Assembly (NCBI GenBank): GCA_002066995.1
Contig: MWTC01000052.1
Span: 124,001 to 188,000 of the forward strand
Reading direction: 5' to 3'
From: Sphingobacteriales bacterium UTBCD1
GTDB lineage: Bacteria > Bacteroidota > Bacteroidia > Chitinophagales > Chitinophagaceae
DNA length: 64,000 bases
Numbering within the stretch: position 1 is the stretch's first letter; the number at the start of each line of letters is the position of its first letter. This document shows positions 27,281 through 35,851 of the stretch, piece after piece. Both the position numbers and the translations under genes were made by a program. Under the pieces are notes generated by a model. It worked only from the letters and a program-made list of their open reading frames with translations. It was not told the DNA's origin and ran no database searches.

Positions 27281-28360
27281 ATGAATCAGTCAGTTTCAAG
27301 CCGCTCATCCCGTCCTGTTGCGATATGGTTGCTGGTGGGTGTTGGAATGATCATCATACAGGTATTATTAGGCGGCATTACACGCATCACAGGTTCGGGG
27401 CTTTCTATCACAGAATGGAAACCCATCATGGGCGCATTACCTCCCATGAATGATCACGACTGGAATAGTGCATTTGAAAAATATAAACAGATTGCTCAGT
27501 TTAAATACCTCAATTCCTATTTCACCCTGCATGATTTCAAATTTATTTTTTTCTGGGAATGGTTTCATCGTTTATGGGCAAGGTTAATCGGTGTTGTATT
27601 CGTTATTCCGTTTGTGGTTTTTATATTTCAAAAGCGGTTTAAAAGGGAGATGATCCGCCCGATGCTGATTTTATTTTTGCTTGGAGCAGTGCAGGGGCTG
27701 GTAGGATGGGTCATGGTATTGAGCGGTCTTGAGGATTCGGACGCTTTATATGTAAGCCATTACAAACTGGCCATTCATTTCGTACTCGCATTGGGTTTGT
27801 TGTGTTATACTCTTTGGTTTGCGTTGAAATTATTGGTGCCGGAAACGCAGAAGGTTGTAAGCCGGCCGTTGAAAAAATTTACGATCTGGATCACGGCCTT
27901 ATTGGTGGTGCAATTGATCTATGGTGCATTTATGGCAGGATTAAAAGCCGCTTCAGCCGCCCCTACCTGGCCCAGGATAAATGAGAGCTGGATTCCTGAA
28001 AATTTAGGTATGTCGGGAGGCCATCAGTTTCCGGGACTTTCATTTCTTACAGATAATCCACTGATGGTTCAGTTCATTCATCGCAGCCTTGCTTATGTTA
28101 TTACGTTATTAATTTTTATGTGGTACTGGAAAGCCAGGGCTATCATGGTGCCAGGCATATTCAAAAAAACAAAATGGCTGCCGCTGGCTATTGTTCTTGT
28201 CCAGGTGGCACTGGGTATTTTAACAGTGCTTTACTCTTTGCAGCAGGATTATTTTCTTTGGCTCGCAATGGCACACCAGTTCGTGGCCATGCTGCTGTTA
28301 CTTTCCCTGGTATGGATGATATTTATTATCCGTCATAATAAAAATCCTGAAATATCATAG
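27281..28360 (+). CDS. ctaA: heme A synthase (COX15/CtaA family)
   Basis: This membrane enzyme oxidises heme O to heme A for cytochrome oxidase. The 359-residue protein has eight membrane segments. It shows the family signature GGITRITGSGLSITEWKP in the first loop, with the EWFHRLWAR heme-ligand His, a second QFIHRSLAY His, and a late MAHQF His. It is divergent from rnhB and is followed after 59 bp by the patatin gene. No other oxidase assembly gene is adjacent. Confidence 0.94.
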   Translation: MNQSVSSRSSRPVAIWLLVGVGMIIIQVLLGGITRITGSGLSITEWKPIMGALPPMNDHDWNSAFEKYKQIAQFKYLNSYFTLHDFKFIFFWEWFHRLWARLIGVVFVIPFVVFIFQKRFKREMIRPMLILFLLGAVQGLVGWVMVLSGLEDSDALYVSHYKLAIHFVLALGLLCYTLWFALKLLVPETQKVVSRPLKKFTIWITALLVVQLIYGAFMAGLKAASAAPTWPRINESWIPENLGMSGGHQFPGLSFLTDNPLMVQFIHRSLAYVITLLIFMWYWKARAIMVPGIFKKTKWLPLAIVLVQVALGILTVLYSLQQDYFLWLAMAHQFVAMLLLLSLVWMIFIIRHNKNPEIS

Positions 28361-28419
28361 TGATGTATTTGAAAGAGCAGCCTTTTATCACTAATTTTAG
28401 TAATAACTGATTTTGAAAT

Positions 28420-30672
28420 ATGAAAGCCTGGCTGAAAGGATTTATTCATTCTTTTCCGGTACAATTATTATTTCTTCATTTCAGGAAATACCAGGTGCTG
28501 CTGGTATTCTGGTTTATTTTATTCAGTACGGTCGGGGGTACCTTTTTAAAAACATTCGGCGCCGATTCATTGTTTCTTGCACCGGAATACCTCGGCAATG
28601 TGAACTCATTCAGCTATGCCATTGTAGGAATTGCAGTAGGGATGTTTATTATGAGCTGGAATATTGCCACATTTATTCTTTTCAGCAAATACATTCACTT
28701 TTTAGCGGCTACTACCAACCCGTTTTTAAAATATTGTATCAATAATTTTGCAATCCCGCTGATCTTTCTGATCTTTTATTTTTTCCGGGCTTATGATTTT
28801 GTTCATAATAAAGAGTTGGTACCGGCCACCGAGATCGTTTTTTTTGCCGGGGGCTTTTTAGCCGGACTAATATTCCTTCTTGCAGTCTCATTCCTTTATT
28901 TTTTCCGTGCTGACAGGACTATCCTGCGCCGTATGATGCCTGTTATTAAAAATCCGAAAGAATATATCAGGGATTACCGTGCAAATGAAGCCATCCCGGG
29001 AGAAAATGACCTGATCCGTGTGGATTGGTATTTTGAATCACCCGGCCGTTTGCGCAAGACAAGAGATGTTTCTCATTATACGGATCAGTTTATTGCCTCC
29101 ATTTTTAAAAGCCATCACTTTGCTGCAATCCTCTCAGTTTTTGCTGCTTTTGTTTTCCTGGTGATCATCGGTTTTTTCCTGGATCACCAGGTGTTCCAGA
29201 TCCCGGCGGCGGCAAGCATTACCATCTTTTTTTCCATACTGATCGGTGTTGCGGCGGCATTCACTTTCTTTCTGCAAAGCTGGAGCATTCCTTATCTGAT
29301 CGCCTTGGTAGTAGCACTGAATATTTTTTATAAACTGAATTGGATAGATCCACGCAATAAAGCATATGGACTGGATTATATTGACAAAAATCAGCGGCCG
29401 TCTTATACAAGAGAAGGGTTGTTGGCTCTTTGCAAAAAGGATAATGTTGAAGCGGATCGCCTGAACATGATACATATACTTGACAATTGGAAGAAGAAAC
29501 AGGATAATGAAAAACCTTTAATGGTGGTGGTTTGTGTCAGTGGCGGAGGTCATCGCAGTGCTACATTTACCATGAAAGTGCTGCAGCAGCTTGACAGCAT
29601 CACACATGGGGCCATTATGAAAAAAACATTTCTGATCTCCGGGGCATCCGGAGGAATGATGGGAGCAGCTTATTTCCGGGAATTGTATTTGCGGAGAGAA
29701 AAGGGGATGAACATCCGTTTGCAGGACAGGGAATATGTAGATGATATAGCTGAGGATTTATTAAATCCGGTTTTTTCTTCTTTGTTCGCAAGAGACCTGA
29801 TCTCTCCTGCACAAAAGTTCAGTGTAGGACCGTATAAATATGTGAAAGACCGTGGATATGCTTTCGAACAGAAATTTAATCTCGATACAAAAGGTTATCT
29901 CGACAAGCAGATCAAAGATTATGCTGCTGATGAAAAAGAAGCCAATATTCCGCTGATGTTTTTTAATTCGACCGTATCGAGAGACGGTAGAAAAATGCTG
30001 ATCAGTACACAGCCTGTCCGCTTTATGATGCAGGGGCGTGAGGATACAGCACGCATTCCGGAGACGGATCCTGATATAATTGATTTCGGTTCTTTTTTCA
30101 AAGAACAGGATCCCGGTAATCTACGGGTATTAACAGCACTGCGCATGAATGCAACTTTTCCTATCGTCCTTCCGAATGTATGGCTGCCCTCTGACCCGGT
30201 AATTGATGTTATGGATGCAGGGCTCAGGGATAATTATGGGGAAGAAACTGCATTGCGGTTCCTGGAATCTTTTAGCGACTGGCTTCAGCAAAATACCAGT
30301 GGTGTACTGATGATTCAGATCCGGGACAGGGAGGTTGGCGGCTGGGAAGCGCCTTATGTTTCGGAGGGCATTACAGATAATGTCACGAAACCATTCTTAT
30401 TGTTACAGCATAACTGGTATAAGATGATGGCATTTTTTCAAAATGATATGCTGAGTTATTATGCCGAAGCAACGAATCATAACATTTATAAGATCATCTT
30501 TCAATATGCAACCAATCATGAAGAGAGTAAGGCAGCATTGAATTTTCATCTGACACAAAGCGAGAAAAAAGATATTATCTCATCAGTAAACAATACGTAC
30601 AACAAGGGAAGCTTTTCCACATTACTTCGCTTTATGAAAAAAAATTACACGGATACCCTCAGGGCTGAATAA
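28420..30672 (+). CDS. membrane-anchored patatin-like phospholipase
   Basis: The 750-residue protein has about seven membrane segments within residues 20-310 and a C-terminal patatin domain. The lipase part shows SGGGHRSATF (oxyanion loop), GASGGMMG with the nucleophile Ser near residue 410, and VMDAGLRDNYG with the catalytic Asp near residue 599. The expected product is fatty acid released from membrane lipids in the cytoplasmic leaflet. The stop overlaps the convergent lipid kinase gene by 14 bp. The combination of a long polytopic N-terminus with patatin is less common than soluble or beta-barrel forms. Confidence 0.88.
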   Translation: MKAWLKGFIHSFPVQLLFLHFRKYQVLLVFWFILFSTVGGTFLKTFGADSLFLAPEYLGNVNSFSYAIVGIAVGMFIMSWNIATFILFSKYIHFLAATTNPFLKYCINNFAIPLIFLIFYFFRAYDFVHNKELVPATEIVFFAGGFLAGLIFLLAVSFLYFFRADRTILRRMMPVIKNPKEYIRDYRANEAIPGENDLIRVDWYFESPGRLRKTRDVSHYTDQFIASIFKSHHFAAILSVFAAFVFLVIIGFFLDHQVFQIPAAASITIFFSILIGVAAAFTFFLQSWSIPYLIALVVALNIFYKLNWIDPRNKAYGLDYIDKNQRPSYTREGLLALCKKDNVEADRLNMIHILDNWKKKQDNEKPLMVVVCVSGGGHRSATFTMKVLQQLDSITHGAIMKKTFLISGASGGMMGAAYFRELYLRREKGMNIRLQDREYVDDIAEDLLNPVFSSLFARDLISPAQKFSVGPYKYVKDRGYAFEQKFNLDTKGYLDKQIKDYAADEKEANIPLMFFNSTVSRDGRKMLISTQPVRFMMQGREDTARIPETDPDIIDFGSFFKEQDPGNLRVLTALRMNATFPIVLPNVWLPSDPVIDVMDAGLRDNYGEETALRFLESFSDWLQQNTSGVLMIQIRDREVGGWEAPYVSEGITDNVTKPFLLLQHNWYKMMAFFQNDMLSYYAEATNHNIYKIIFQYATNHEESKAALNFHLTQSEKKDIISSVNNTYNKGSFSTLLRFMKKNYTDTLRAE

Positions 30673-31558
30673 GCCGGAAGCATTTTTCCTTTATTTCAAT
30701 ATTCAGCTTGCCGGGAGTTTCTGCCGGTTCGCCATCAATATGAAAGGGAGCTGAAGACCGGTTGAAGATGGTGAGGTCTTTGGTTTGAAAGTAGATCAGG
30801 CTTTTATTTTTTGAGATCACAGATTCGGATTGCAGGCCCACCAGGCCGGTGATCTGGCGAAATGTGTGTAAAAAGAAACTCAGTTTGGTTTGCCGTGTGG
30901 CAATTACAATATCCAGCAGCCCGTCGTGCAGACTTGCTTTGGGAGCGATCTTGAAATTATTGCCGAATTGGTTACTGTTGGCAATGCTGATGAAGAATGC
31001 ATCCAGTTCTGTCTTTTGTTTACCAAGTTCTATCGTGAAGGGGTAGGTTTTTGCCAGGAAAAAATTTTTTATAACCAGCCTGATATACGTTTTTAATCCA
31101 CGTTTTGATTGCAGGGTAAAATCATAAGCCACTTTTGCATCAAGTCCCAGTCCGGCAAGCATGCACGCAAACTGATTGTTGATATAAAACCCGTCGGTGG
31201 CAACTGCTTTGCCTTTAAAAATGACATCCAATGCCCGTACTGGCTGTTTGGGAATCTTTGCTGCAAAGGCTAGTCCGTTTCCTGATCCGCAGGGAATGAT
31301 CCCGAAGTTTACATCGTGCTGCATCAACCCGTTGATCACCTGGCTTACGGTGCCATCTCCGCCTGCAATGATAATGTCCGTGATCTTTTTTTCTTTGATC
31401 ACCGGAGGAAGAAAAGAATAATCTCCTCCGGCAACAGAAGGAAAGATCTCAAAAGATATTCCGGCCTCTTTTGTTTTTTGAACGATCAGTTTTTCCAGGT
31501 CGGCCTTTACCCTGGTACCGGAAATAGGATTGATGATGTAGATTATTTTGCGTGACAT
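30659..31558 (-). CDS. diacylglycerol kinase family lipid kinase (YegS/DgkB-like)
   Basis: The protein begins RKIIYIINPISGT and has the nucleotide motif IIAGGDGTVSQV and the PCGSGNGLAF motif that define the DAGK catalytic family. At 299 residues it has the normal length. It would phosphorylate diacylglycerol or a sphingoid base, recycling lipid to phospholipid synthesis. It follows the gene at 31562-31981 by 3 bp and its end overlaps the patatin gene on the other strand by 14 bp. Confidence 0.93.
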   Translation of the reverse strand: MSRKIIYIINPISGTRVKADLEKLIVQKTKEAGISFEIFPSVAGGDYSFLPPVIKEKKITDIIIAGGDGTVSQVINGLMQHDVNFGIIPCGSGNGLAFAAKIPKQPVRALDVIFKGKAVATDGFYINNQFACMLAGLGLDAKVAYDFTLQSKRGLKTYIRLVIKNFFLAKTYPFTIELGKQKTELDAFFISIANSNQFGNNFKIAPKASLHDGLLDIVIATRQTKLSFFLHTFRQITGLVGLQSESVISKNKSLIYFQTKDLTIFNRSSAPFHIDGEPAETPGKLNIEIKEKCFRLIQP

Positions 31559-31561
31559 ATT

Positions 31562-31981
31562 TTAAGGAAGCTGCAAGGTACATAAATGCACTCTCTGCAT
31601 CTTTACTCTGATCCCGGGATTCCTTGGAGATACTATGGTGTAAATTCTGATCTGTTTTTTCCCTGAAAATAATTCACGGAGCTTGTTGATTGGTATTTTG
31701 GCATCCAATGTTTTTTCCACTGAAAATATTTGTTCATCCTGTTCGTCAAAAAGTAAGAAGGAATGCCATAGGAGAGTGTCTTGCCCGGCTTCTTCATAGA
31801 TGATCCGAAGATCCCCGTTCTTTTTCCACTGGCAACGTTTTAGTTTCCGTGTATTGGCGGCTTCGTCTTCCTTGTCAGCCGTTAAAATGGTCTTTTTCTT
31901 CCATTTTATTTCCCAACTTTCCTGAGCATTGATCAGGATGTGGTGAGAAAAAAGGATCGCTATTAAAAAAAATATTTTCAT
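31562..31981 (-). CDS. small secreted protein of unknown function
   Basis: The product has a signal peptide (MKIFFLIAILFSHHILINAQ) and a mature part of about 120 residues with beta-strand pattern (SWEIKWKKKTILTADKED, LRIIYEEAG). The two ATG codons at 31987 and 31981 are both possible; the second gives the cleaner signal. It sits 3 bp before the lipid kinase gene and is probably co-transcribed. I recognise no family. Confidence 0.72.
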   Translation of the reverse strand: MKIFFLIAILFSHHILINAQESWEIKWKKKTILTADKEDEAANTRKLKRCQWKKNGDLRIIYEEAGQDTLLWHSFLLFDEQDEQIFSVEKTLDAKIPINKLRELFSGKKQIRIYTIVSPRNPGIRVKMQRVHLCTLQLP

Positions 31982-32041
31982 GAGCATACTTGCTTATCCG
32001 GAAGATATTTCCAGTCTATAAAAAATTGCAAAAGAAAAAGA

Positions 32042-33097
32042 CTACCATTTTATCAAGGCGCTTGCCCAGGTAAATCCGCTCCCGAATGCTGCCAGGCAGA
32101 CCAGGTCACCATCTTTTATTTTCCCTTCCTGCCATGCTTCGCAAAGTGCAATAGGTATGGAGGCAGCAGTGGTGTTCCCGTATTTCTGAATGTTGTTATA
32201 AACCTGGTCATCTCTCAGGCCCAGTTTGCGCTGAACAAACTGAGAGATGCGGAGATTGGCCTGATGTGGTATCAATAAACTCAGGTCGGAGGATTGATAA
32301 CCGTTTTTATTCAAAGCCTCCATGATCACTTCCGGAAATTTTTCAACGGCCACTTTAAAGACCGAAGGGCCATCCATATTGGGAAAATTCTGCGCATGGT
32401 CAATCATCTCATGGCTCATGAACATGTCTCCGATCTCACCATCGTTGAAATCAGCCAGTTTATGATCTTTTGCCCAATGATTGGCATGAGTTCCCGGGTT
32501 ATACATCGCCAGTATTTCCGCATTGGCACCATCACTGTGCAGGTGTGTGCTGAGTATCCCGGAATCTGAAGAACTATCTGCCGGTTGCAATACCACCGCT
32601 CCTGCACCATCACCAAAGATCACCGATACATTTCTTCCGCGGGTGCTGAAGTCCAATCCAAAAGAATGTTTTTCCGCTCCGACCACCAGGATGTTTTTAT
32701 ACATGCCCGTTTTGATGAACTGGTCTGCCACACTTAAAGCATATACAAAACCGCTGCACTGATTGCGTACATCCAACGCTCCTATGTTTTCCATTTGCAT
32801 GGCTCTTTGCAGCAACACACCGCAGCCCGGAAAATAATAGTCAGGTGAAAGAGTGGCAAAAACAATGAAGTCAATATCTTTCGGTGTGAGGCCTGCTCTT
32901 TCAATTGCGATCTTTGATACTTCCACTCCCATGGTGGTGGTCGTTTCTCCGGTGCGGTCGGCAAATCTCCTTTCTTTTATCCCGGTACGCTCTGTAATCC
33001 ATTCATCACTGGTGTCCATATATTTTTTCAGGTCATTGTTGGTCACTACATTTTTAGGAACGTACATACCTATGCCGGCAATGGTGGAACGAAGCAT
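32042..33097 (-). CDS. fabH: 3-oxoacyl-ACP synthase III (KAS III)
   Basis: This enzyme starts fatty acid synthesis by condensing acyl-CoA with malonyl-ACP. The 351-residue protein has the catalytic triad: Cys near residue 114 in RNQCSGF, His in LIPHQANLRI and Asn in YGNTTAASIP. The N-terminus STIAGIGMYVPKNVV and the WITERTGIKERR segment are typical. It lies 45 bp after the PAP2-like gene on the same strand. As the cluster is not with other fab genes, it may be a second KAS III used for branched or special starters. Confidence 0.93.
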   Translation of the reverse strand: MLRSTIAGIGMYVPKNVVTNNDLKKYMDTSDEWITERTGIKERRFADRTGETTTTMGVEVSKIAIERAGLTPKDIDFIVFATLSPDYYFPGCGVLLQRAMQMENIGALDVRNQCSGFVYALSVADQFIKTGMYKNILVVGAEKHSFGLDFSTRGRNVSVIFGDGAGAVVLQPADSSSDSGILSTHLHSDGANAEILAMYNPGTHANHWAKDHKLADFNDGEIGDMFMSHEMIDHAQNFPNMDGPSVFKVAVEKFPEVIMEALNKNGYQSSDLSLLIPHQANLRISQFVQRKLGLRDDQVYNNIQKYGNTTAASIPIALCEAWQEGKIKDGDLVCLAAFGSGFTWASALIKW

Positions 33098-33142
33098 AAC
33101 TGTCTGTTTGAACCGGTAAGGTAATAAATGTTATTGAACAGA

Positions 33143-33835
33143 TCAGGCAAACCAATTAGATACCAGTTGTGAAATGATACCAATGAACAGCCCGGTATAA
33201 ATTTCTTTTTGAGAATGATCGGAGGCAATAAGCCGTGCGGTGCAGCTGAGTCCGGTGATCAATATGGCGATGGTAAGATACATAGCTGTATCCACGGCCT
33301 GGGCCATTGATAGCGTCAGCATGAACATCAGCAAAACGCCGGCGGCTAATGCATGCATACTTACTTTCAGGTAAGAATTTGCAATCAACCCGATGCTGGA
33401 AGCCAAAAAAATAGCGAATCCGAACTTTACCTGCATTGCCGGGATGTCAGGAAGATTATGCCACACATACCACATCCAGAAATACCAGATGCCGCATACT
33501 ACATAGGGGATGATGCGGTCTCTTTGCGTTTTTAAAAATATCGAATCAATGAATTTTAATGCTTTTAATAGACCGACAGTTACCAAAGGGAAAAAAGTGT
33601 ACATTAAAATTGCGGAGATCAGGATCTTGGATTTATCCCATTCACTGAATCCTGCATAATAATAGGGCTGAACATACAAAAGGAACCAAACCACGTAAAC
33701 AGGGATAAATAAAGGATGCAGTAAAACTGAAATAATCTTTGCCATAATTCTCAAAACTGCCGGTTGCTGTGGCATTTCAGGAACGTTTATCTCTTTCAGT
33801 TCATGTTGTTCATCTACTGCCAGACGGGTAGTCAT
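33143..33835 (-). CDS. PAP2-like membrane protein
   Basis: The product has an acidic cytosolic N-terminus of about 40 residues and six membrane segments. It keeps weak versions of the PAP2 phosphatase motifs: KTQRDRIIP for KxxxxxxRP, KVSMHA for PSGH, and RLIASDHSQKEIYTG for SRxxxxxHxxxD. It may therefore dephosphorylate a lipid phosphate, which would fit the neighbouring lipid genes, but the motifs are degenerate. The ATG at 33835 is preferred to a TTG at 33859. Confidence 0.7.
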   Translation of the reverse strand: MTTRLAVDEQHELKEINVPEMPQQPAVLRIMAKIISVLLHPLFIPVYVVWFLLYVQPYYYAGFSEWDKSKILISAILMYTFFPLVTVGLLKALKFIDSIFLKTQRDRIIPYVVCGIWYFWMWYVWHNLPDIPAMQVKFGFAIFLASSIGLIANSYLKVSMHALAAGVLLMFMLTLSMAQAVDTAMYLTIAILITGLSCTARLIASDHSQKEIYTGLFIGIISQLVSNWFA

Positions 33836-33942
33836 ATTACCTGGTAAAATTTCCTGCAAAATAAAGGATTATTAAAAAGGAATCTGATTTTGTATATTTA
33901 CCCTCCATGTAAAACTTTATCCGGAAAAAGAACAATATTTTT

Positions 33943-34440
33943 ATGAATCTAAACCATCCAATCAGTCCCGGGATCAGCCGTAGGGTTTTATTCTTCCTGC
34001 TGCTTTTTGGTTCTTTTCACTCTTTATCTGCCCAGAAAAAGTATATAAAAGAATATTCCGGTCTTGCAGATTCACTGCAGCAGGTTTACGGTATTCCCTC
34101 TTCGGTCATATTGGGGGTAGCTATTATTGAGTCTGCATCCGGCACCAGCCGTAACAGCAGATTGCTGCATAATCATTTTGGCATTATGGGAAAGAATAAT
34201 TTATTAAAAACCAAAGGGGTTAAAAGCCGGTATAAACAATATCCCGATTCTAAAAGCTCCTATATTGATTTTTGCCGGATAATATCTAAAAGAAAATTCT
34301 ATTCCAAACTGAAAGGTAATATGGACTACAAACTGTGGATTCATGCAATAAGCAGGTCAAATTATTCTGAAGTTCCTGATATCTGGAAAGAGAGAGTGCT
34401 AACCGCCATACGCAAGCACAAACTTTCTACCTATAAATAA
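33943..34440 (+). CDS. secreted glucosaminidase domain protein (GH73-like)
   Basis: This small lytic enzyme has a signal-like N-terminus (RRVLFFLLLFGSFHSLSAQ) and one glucosaminidase domain. The catalytic Glu is in ILGVAIIESASGTS near residue 63, followed by LLHNHFGIMGKN and YKQYPDSKSSYIDFC, the usual GH73 pattern. It would cut N-acetylglucosamine linkages in peptidoglycan. It lies 15 bp before the SGNH hydrolase gene, forming the first gene of the apparent O-acetylation cluster. Confidence 0.9.
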   Translation: MNLNHPISPGISRRVLFFLLLFGSFHSLSAQKKYIKEYSGLADSLQQVYGIPSSVILGVAIIESASGTSRNSRLLHNHFGIMGKNNLLKTKGVKSRYKQYPDSKSSYIDFCRIISKRKFYSKLKGNMDYKLWIHAISRSNYSEVPDIWKERVLTAIRKHKLSTYK

Positions 34441-34455
34441 TAAGGTACTGATTTT

Positions 34456-35829
34456 ATGAATGCCAACCGACGTGTTCTTTTTTTCGTGGTGTCCGCCACC
34501 GGTATATACCTGCTGGTCTCTGTATTTGCCGCAGTTTTGGGTTGGAATTGGATGCCTGCCAAAAGAGTTAATCTTATTTCGGATATTATTCAGACAGGCT
34601 CAGGAGATAATCAGGATGCATCGGACCAGGCAGACAATTCCGATTCATCATCGCTTCTTACAGTAACAATTCCTCTGAAAGATAAGATCAGGAATTTTGA
34701 ACTATATCAGAAAGGCCATTTCATTACCAACTTCAGTGATGATACCAATTCAGTTGTTTTGGAGCGGTTTATAAAAAAACTGTATGATCTAAAAAACGGT
34801 AAAAAGCAAAAAGTTCGTATTGCCTATTTTGGCGACAGCATGATTGAGGGCGATCTTCTGACCCAAACTCTGAGAAAGCTGTTGCAGCAGATGTTTGGGG
34901 GAAACGGAGTGGGATTTGTTCCTATTACATCACAAGTTTCTCAATTCAGGACAACAGTTACTGCAAAATACTCAGGTGGATGGCAGGATGATAACTTTAA
35001 AACAGATGGTGATAAAAGTAGGTTGTATATATCGGGACATGTTTTCAGAAGCAGCGGAGATTGGGTGCAGATGAAAGATCAGACCGTTACGGACACTTCA
35101 GTTATCCTTGAAAAGAATTTGCTTTGCGGCGCTGTTTCGCACCCGGTAAATATCAAAGTGAATAATGTTCCCATGTCCGTGCAGGCAGGTAAGGCCATGA
35201 ACCGTATCGTATTGGATAAAAGTAAAAACACTTCAATCGGGCTTACTGTTGCAGATATGCAGATCCCGGTTTATGGAATATCCTTCGAGTCGGAATCGGG
35301 AGTGATACTCGATAATTTCTCTTTCAGGGGGATCACCGGTATTGAGTTTGCAAAAATAGATTCATCATTTTTAAGCTCGGTGGCAGCAGAAAATCCTTAT
35401 GACCTGATCATTTTCCAATATGGAGTGAATCTTTTATTCAGGCCTAATGATAAAAATTTCAATTGGTATGCAAGAGCCATGCTGCCCGTGATAACCAGGA
35501 TAAAAAATTGTTTTCCCGGAAGTGATTTCCTGCTGGTGAGCACCGCAGACCGTGCCTTCCGCTACGGGGATCAATACCGCTCTGCTGTGGGCATAGATTC
35601 ATTGGTGAAGGTACAGGCATTGCTGGCTTATGAAACGAGCAGCAGTTTTTATAATCAGTTTGAAACAATGGGAGGAACCAACTCCATTGTGGAGTGGGCC
35701 TCCCAGAAGCCCACATTGGCAAACAGGGATTATGTGCATCCGAACTTTAAGGGGGCTGAAATTCTTGGTCAATATTTCTTCCAGGCTATCATGAATGATT
35801 TTGAAAAATTTTTACAGGCTAAAAAATAA
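34456..35829 (+). CDS. membrane-anchored SGNH/GDSL-type esterase or transferase
   Basis: The 457-residue protein has one N-terminal membrane segment (residues 5-30) and a periplasmic SGNH domain. The blocks are YFGDSMIEGD (Ser near residue 127), FQYGVNLLF (block III) and DYVHPNFKG (Asp-x-x-His near the end). This type is paired with MBOAT proteins as the periplasmic acetyl acceptor/transferase (PatB or AlgJ-like). The MBOAT gene follows after 22 bp. The target, peptidoglycan or an exopolysaccharide, is not shown by the sequence, although the glucosaminidase neighbour favours peptidoglycan. Confidence 0.87.
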   Translation: MNANRRVLFFVVSATGIYLLVSVFAAVLGWNWMPAKRVNLISDIIQTGSGDNQDASDQADNSDSSSLLTVTIPLKDKIRNFELYQKGHFITNFSDDTNSVVLERFIKKLYDLKNGKKQKVRIAYFGDSMIEGDLLTQTLRKLLQQMFGGNGVGFVPITSQVSQFRTTVTAKYSGGWQDDNFKTDGDKSRLYISGHVFRSSGDWVQMKDQTVTDTSVILEKNLLCGAVSHPVNIKVNNVPMSVQAGKAMNRIVLDKSKNTSIGLTVADMQIPVYGISFESESGVILDNFSFRGITGIEFAKIDSSFLSSVAAENPYDLIIFQYGVNLLFRPNDKNFNWYARAMLPVITRIKNCFPGSDFLLVSTADRAFRYGDQYRSAVGIDSLVKVQALLAYETSSSFYNQFETMGGTNSIVEWASQKPTLANRDYVHPNFKGAEILGQYFFQAIMNDFEKFLQAKK

Positions 35830-35851
35830 ATGAGACAAACCAGAAGTGACT

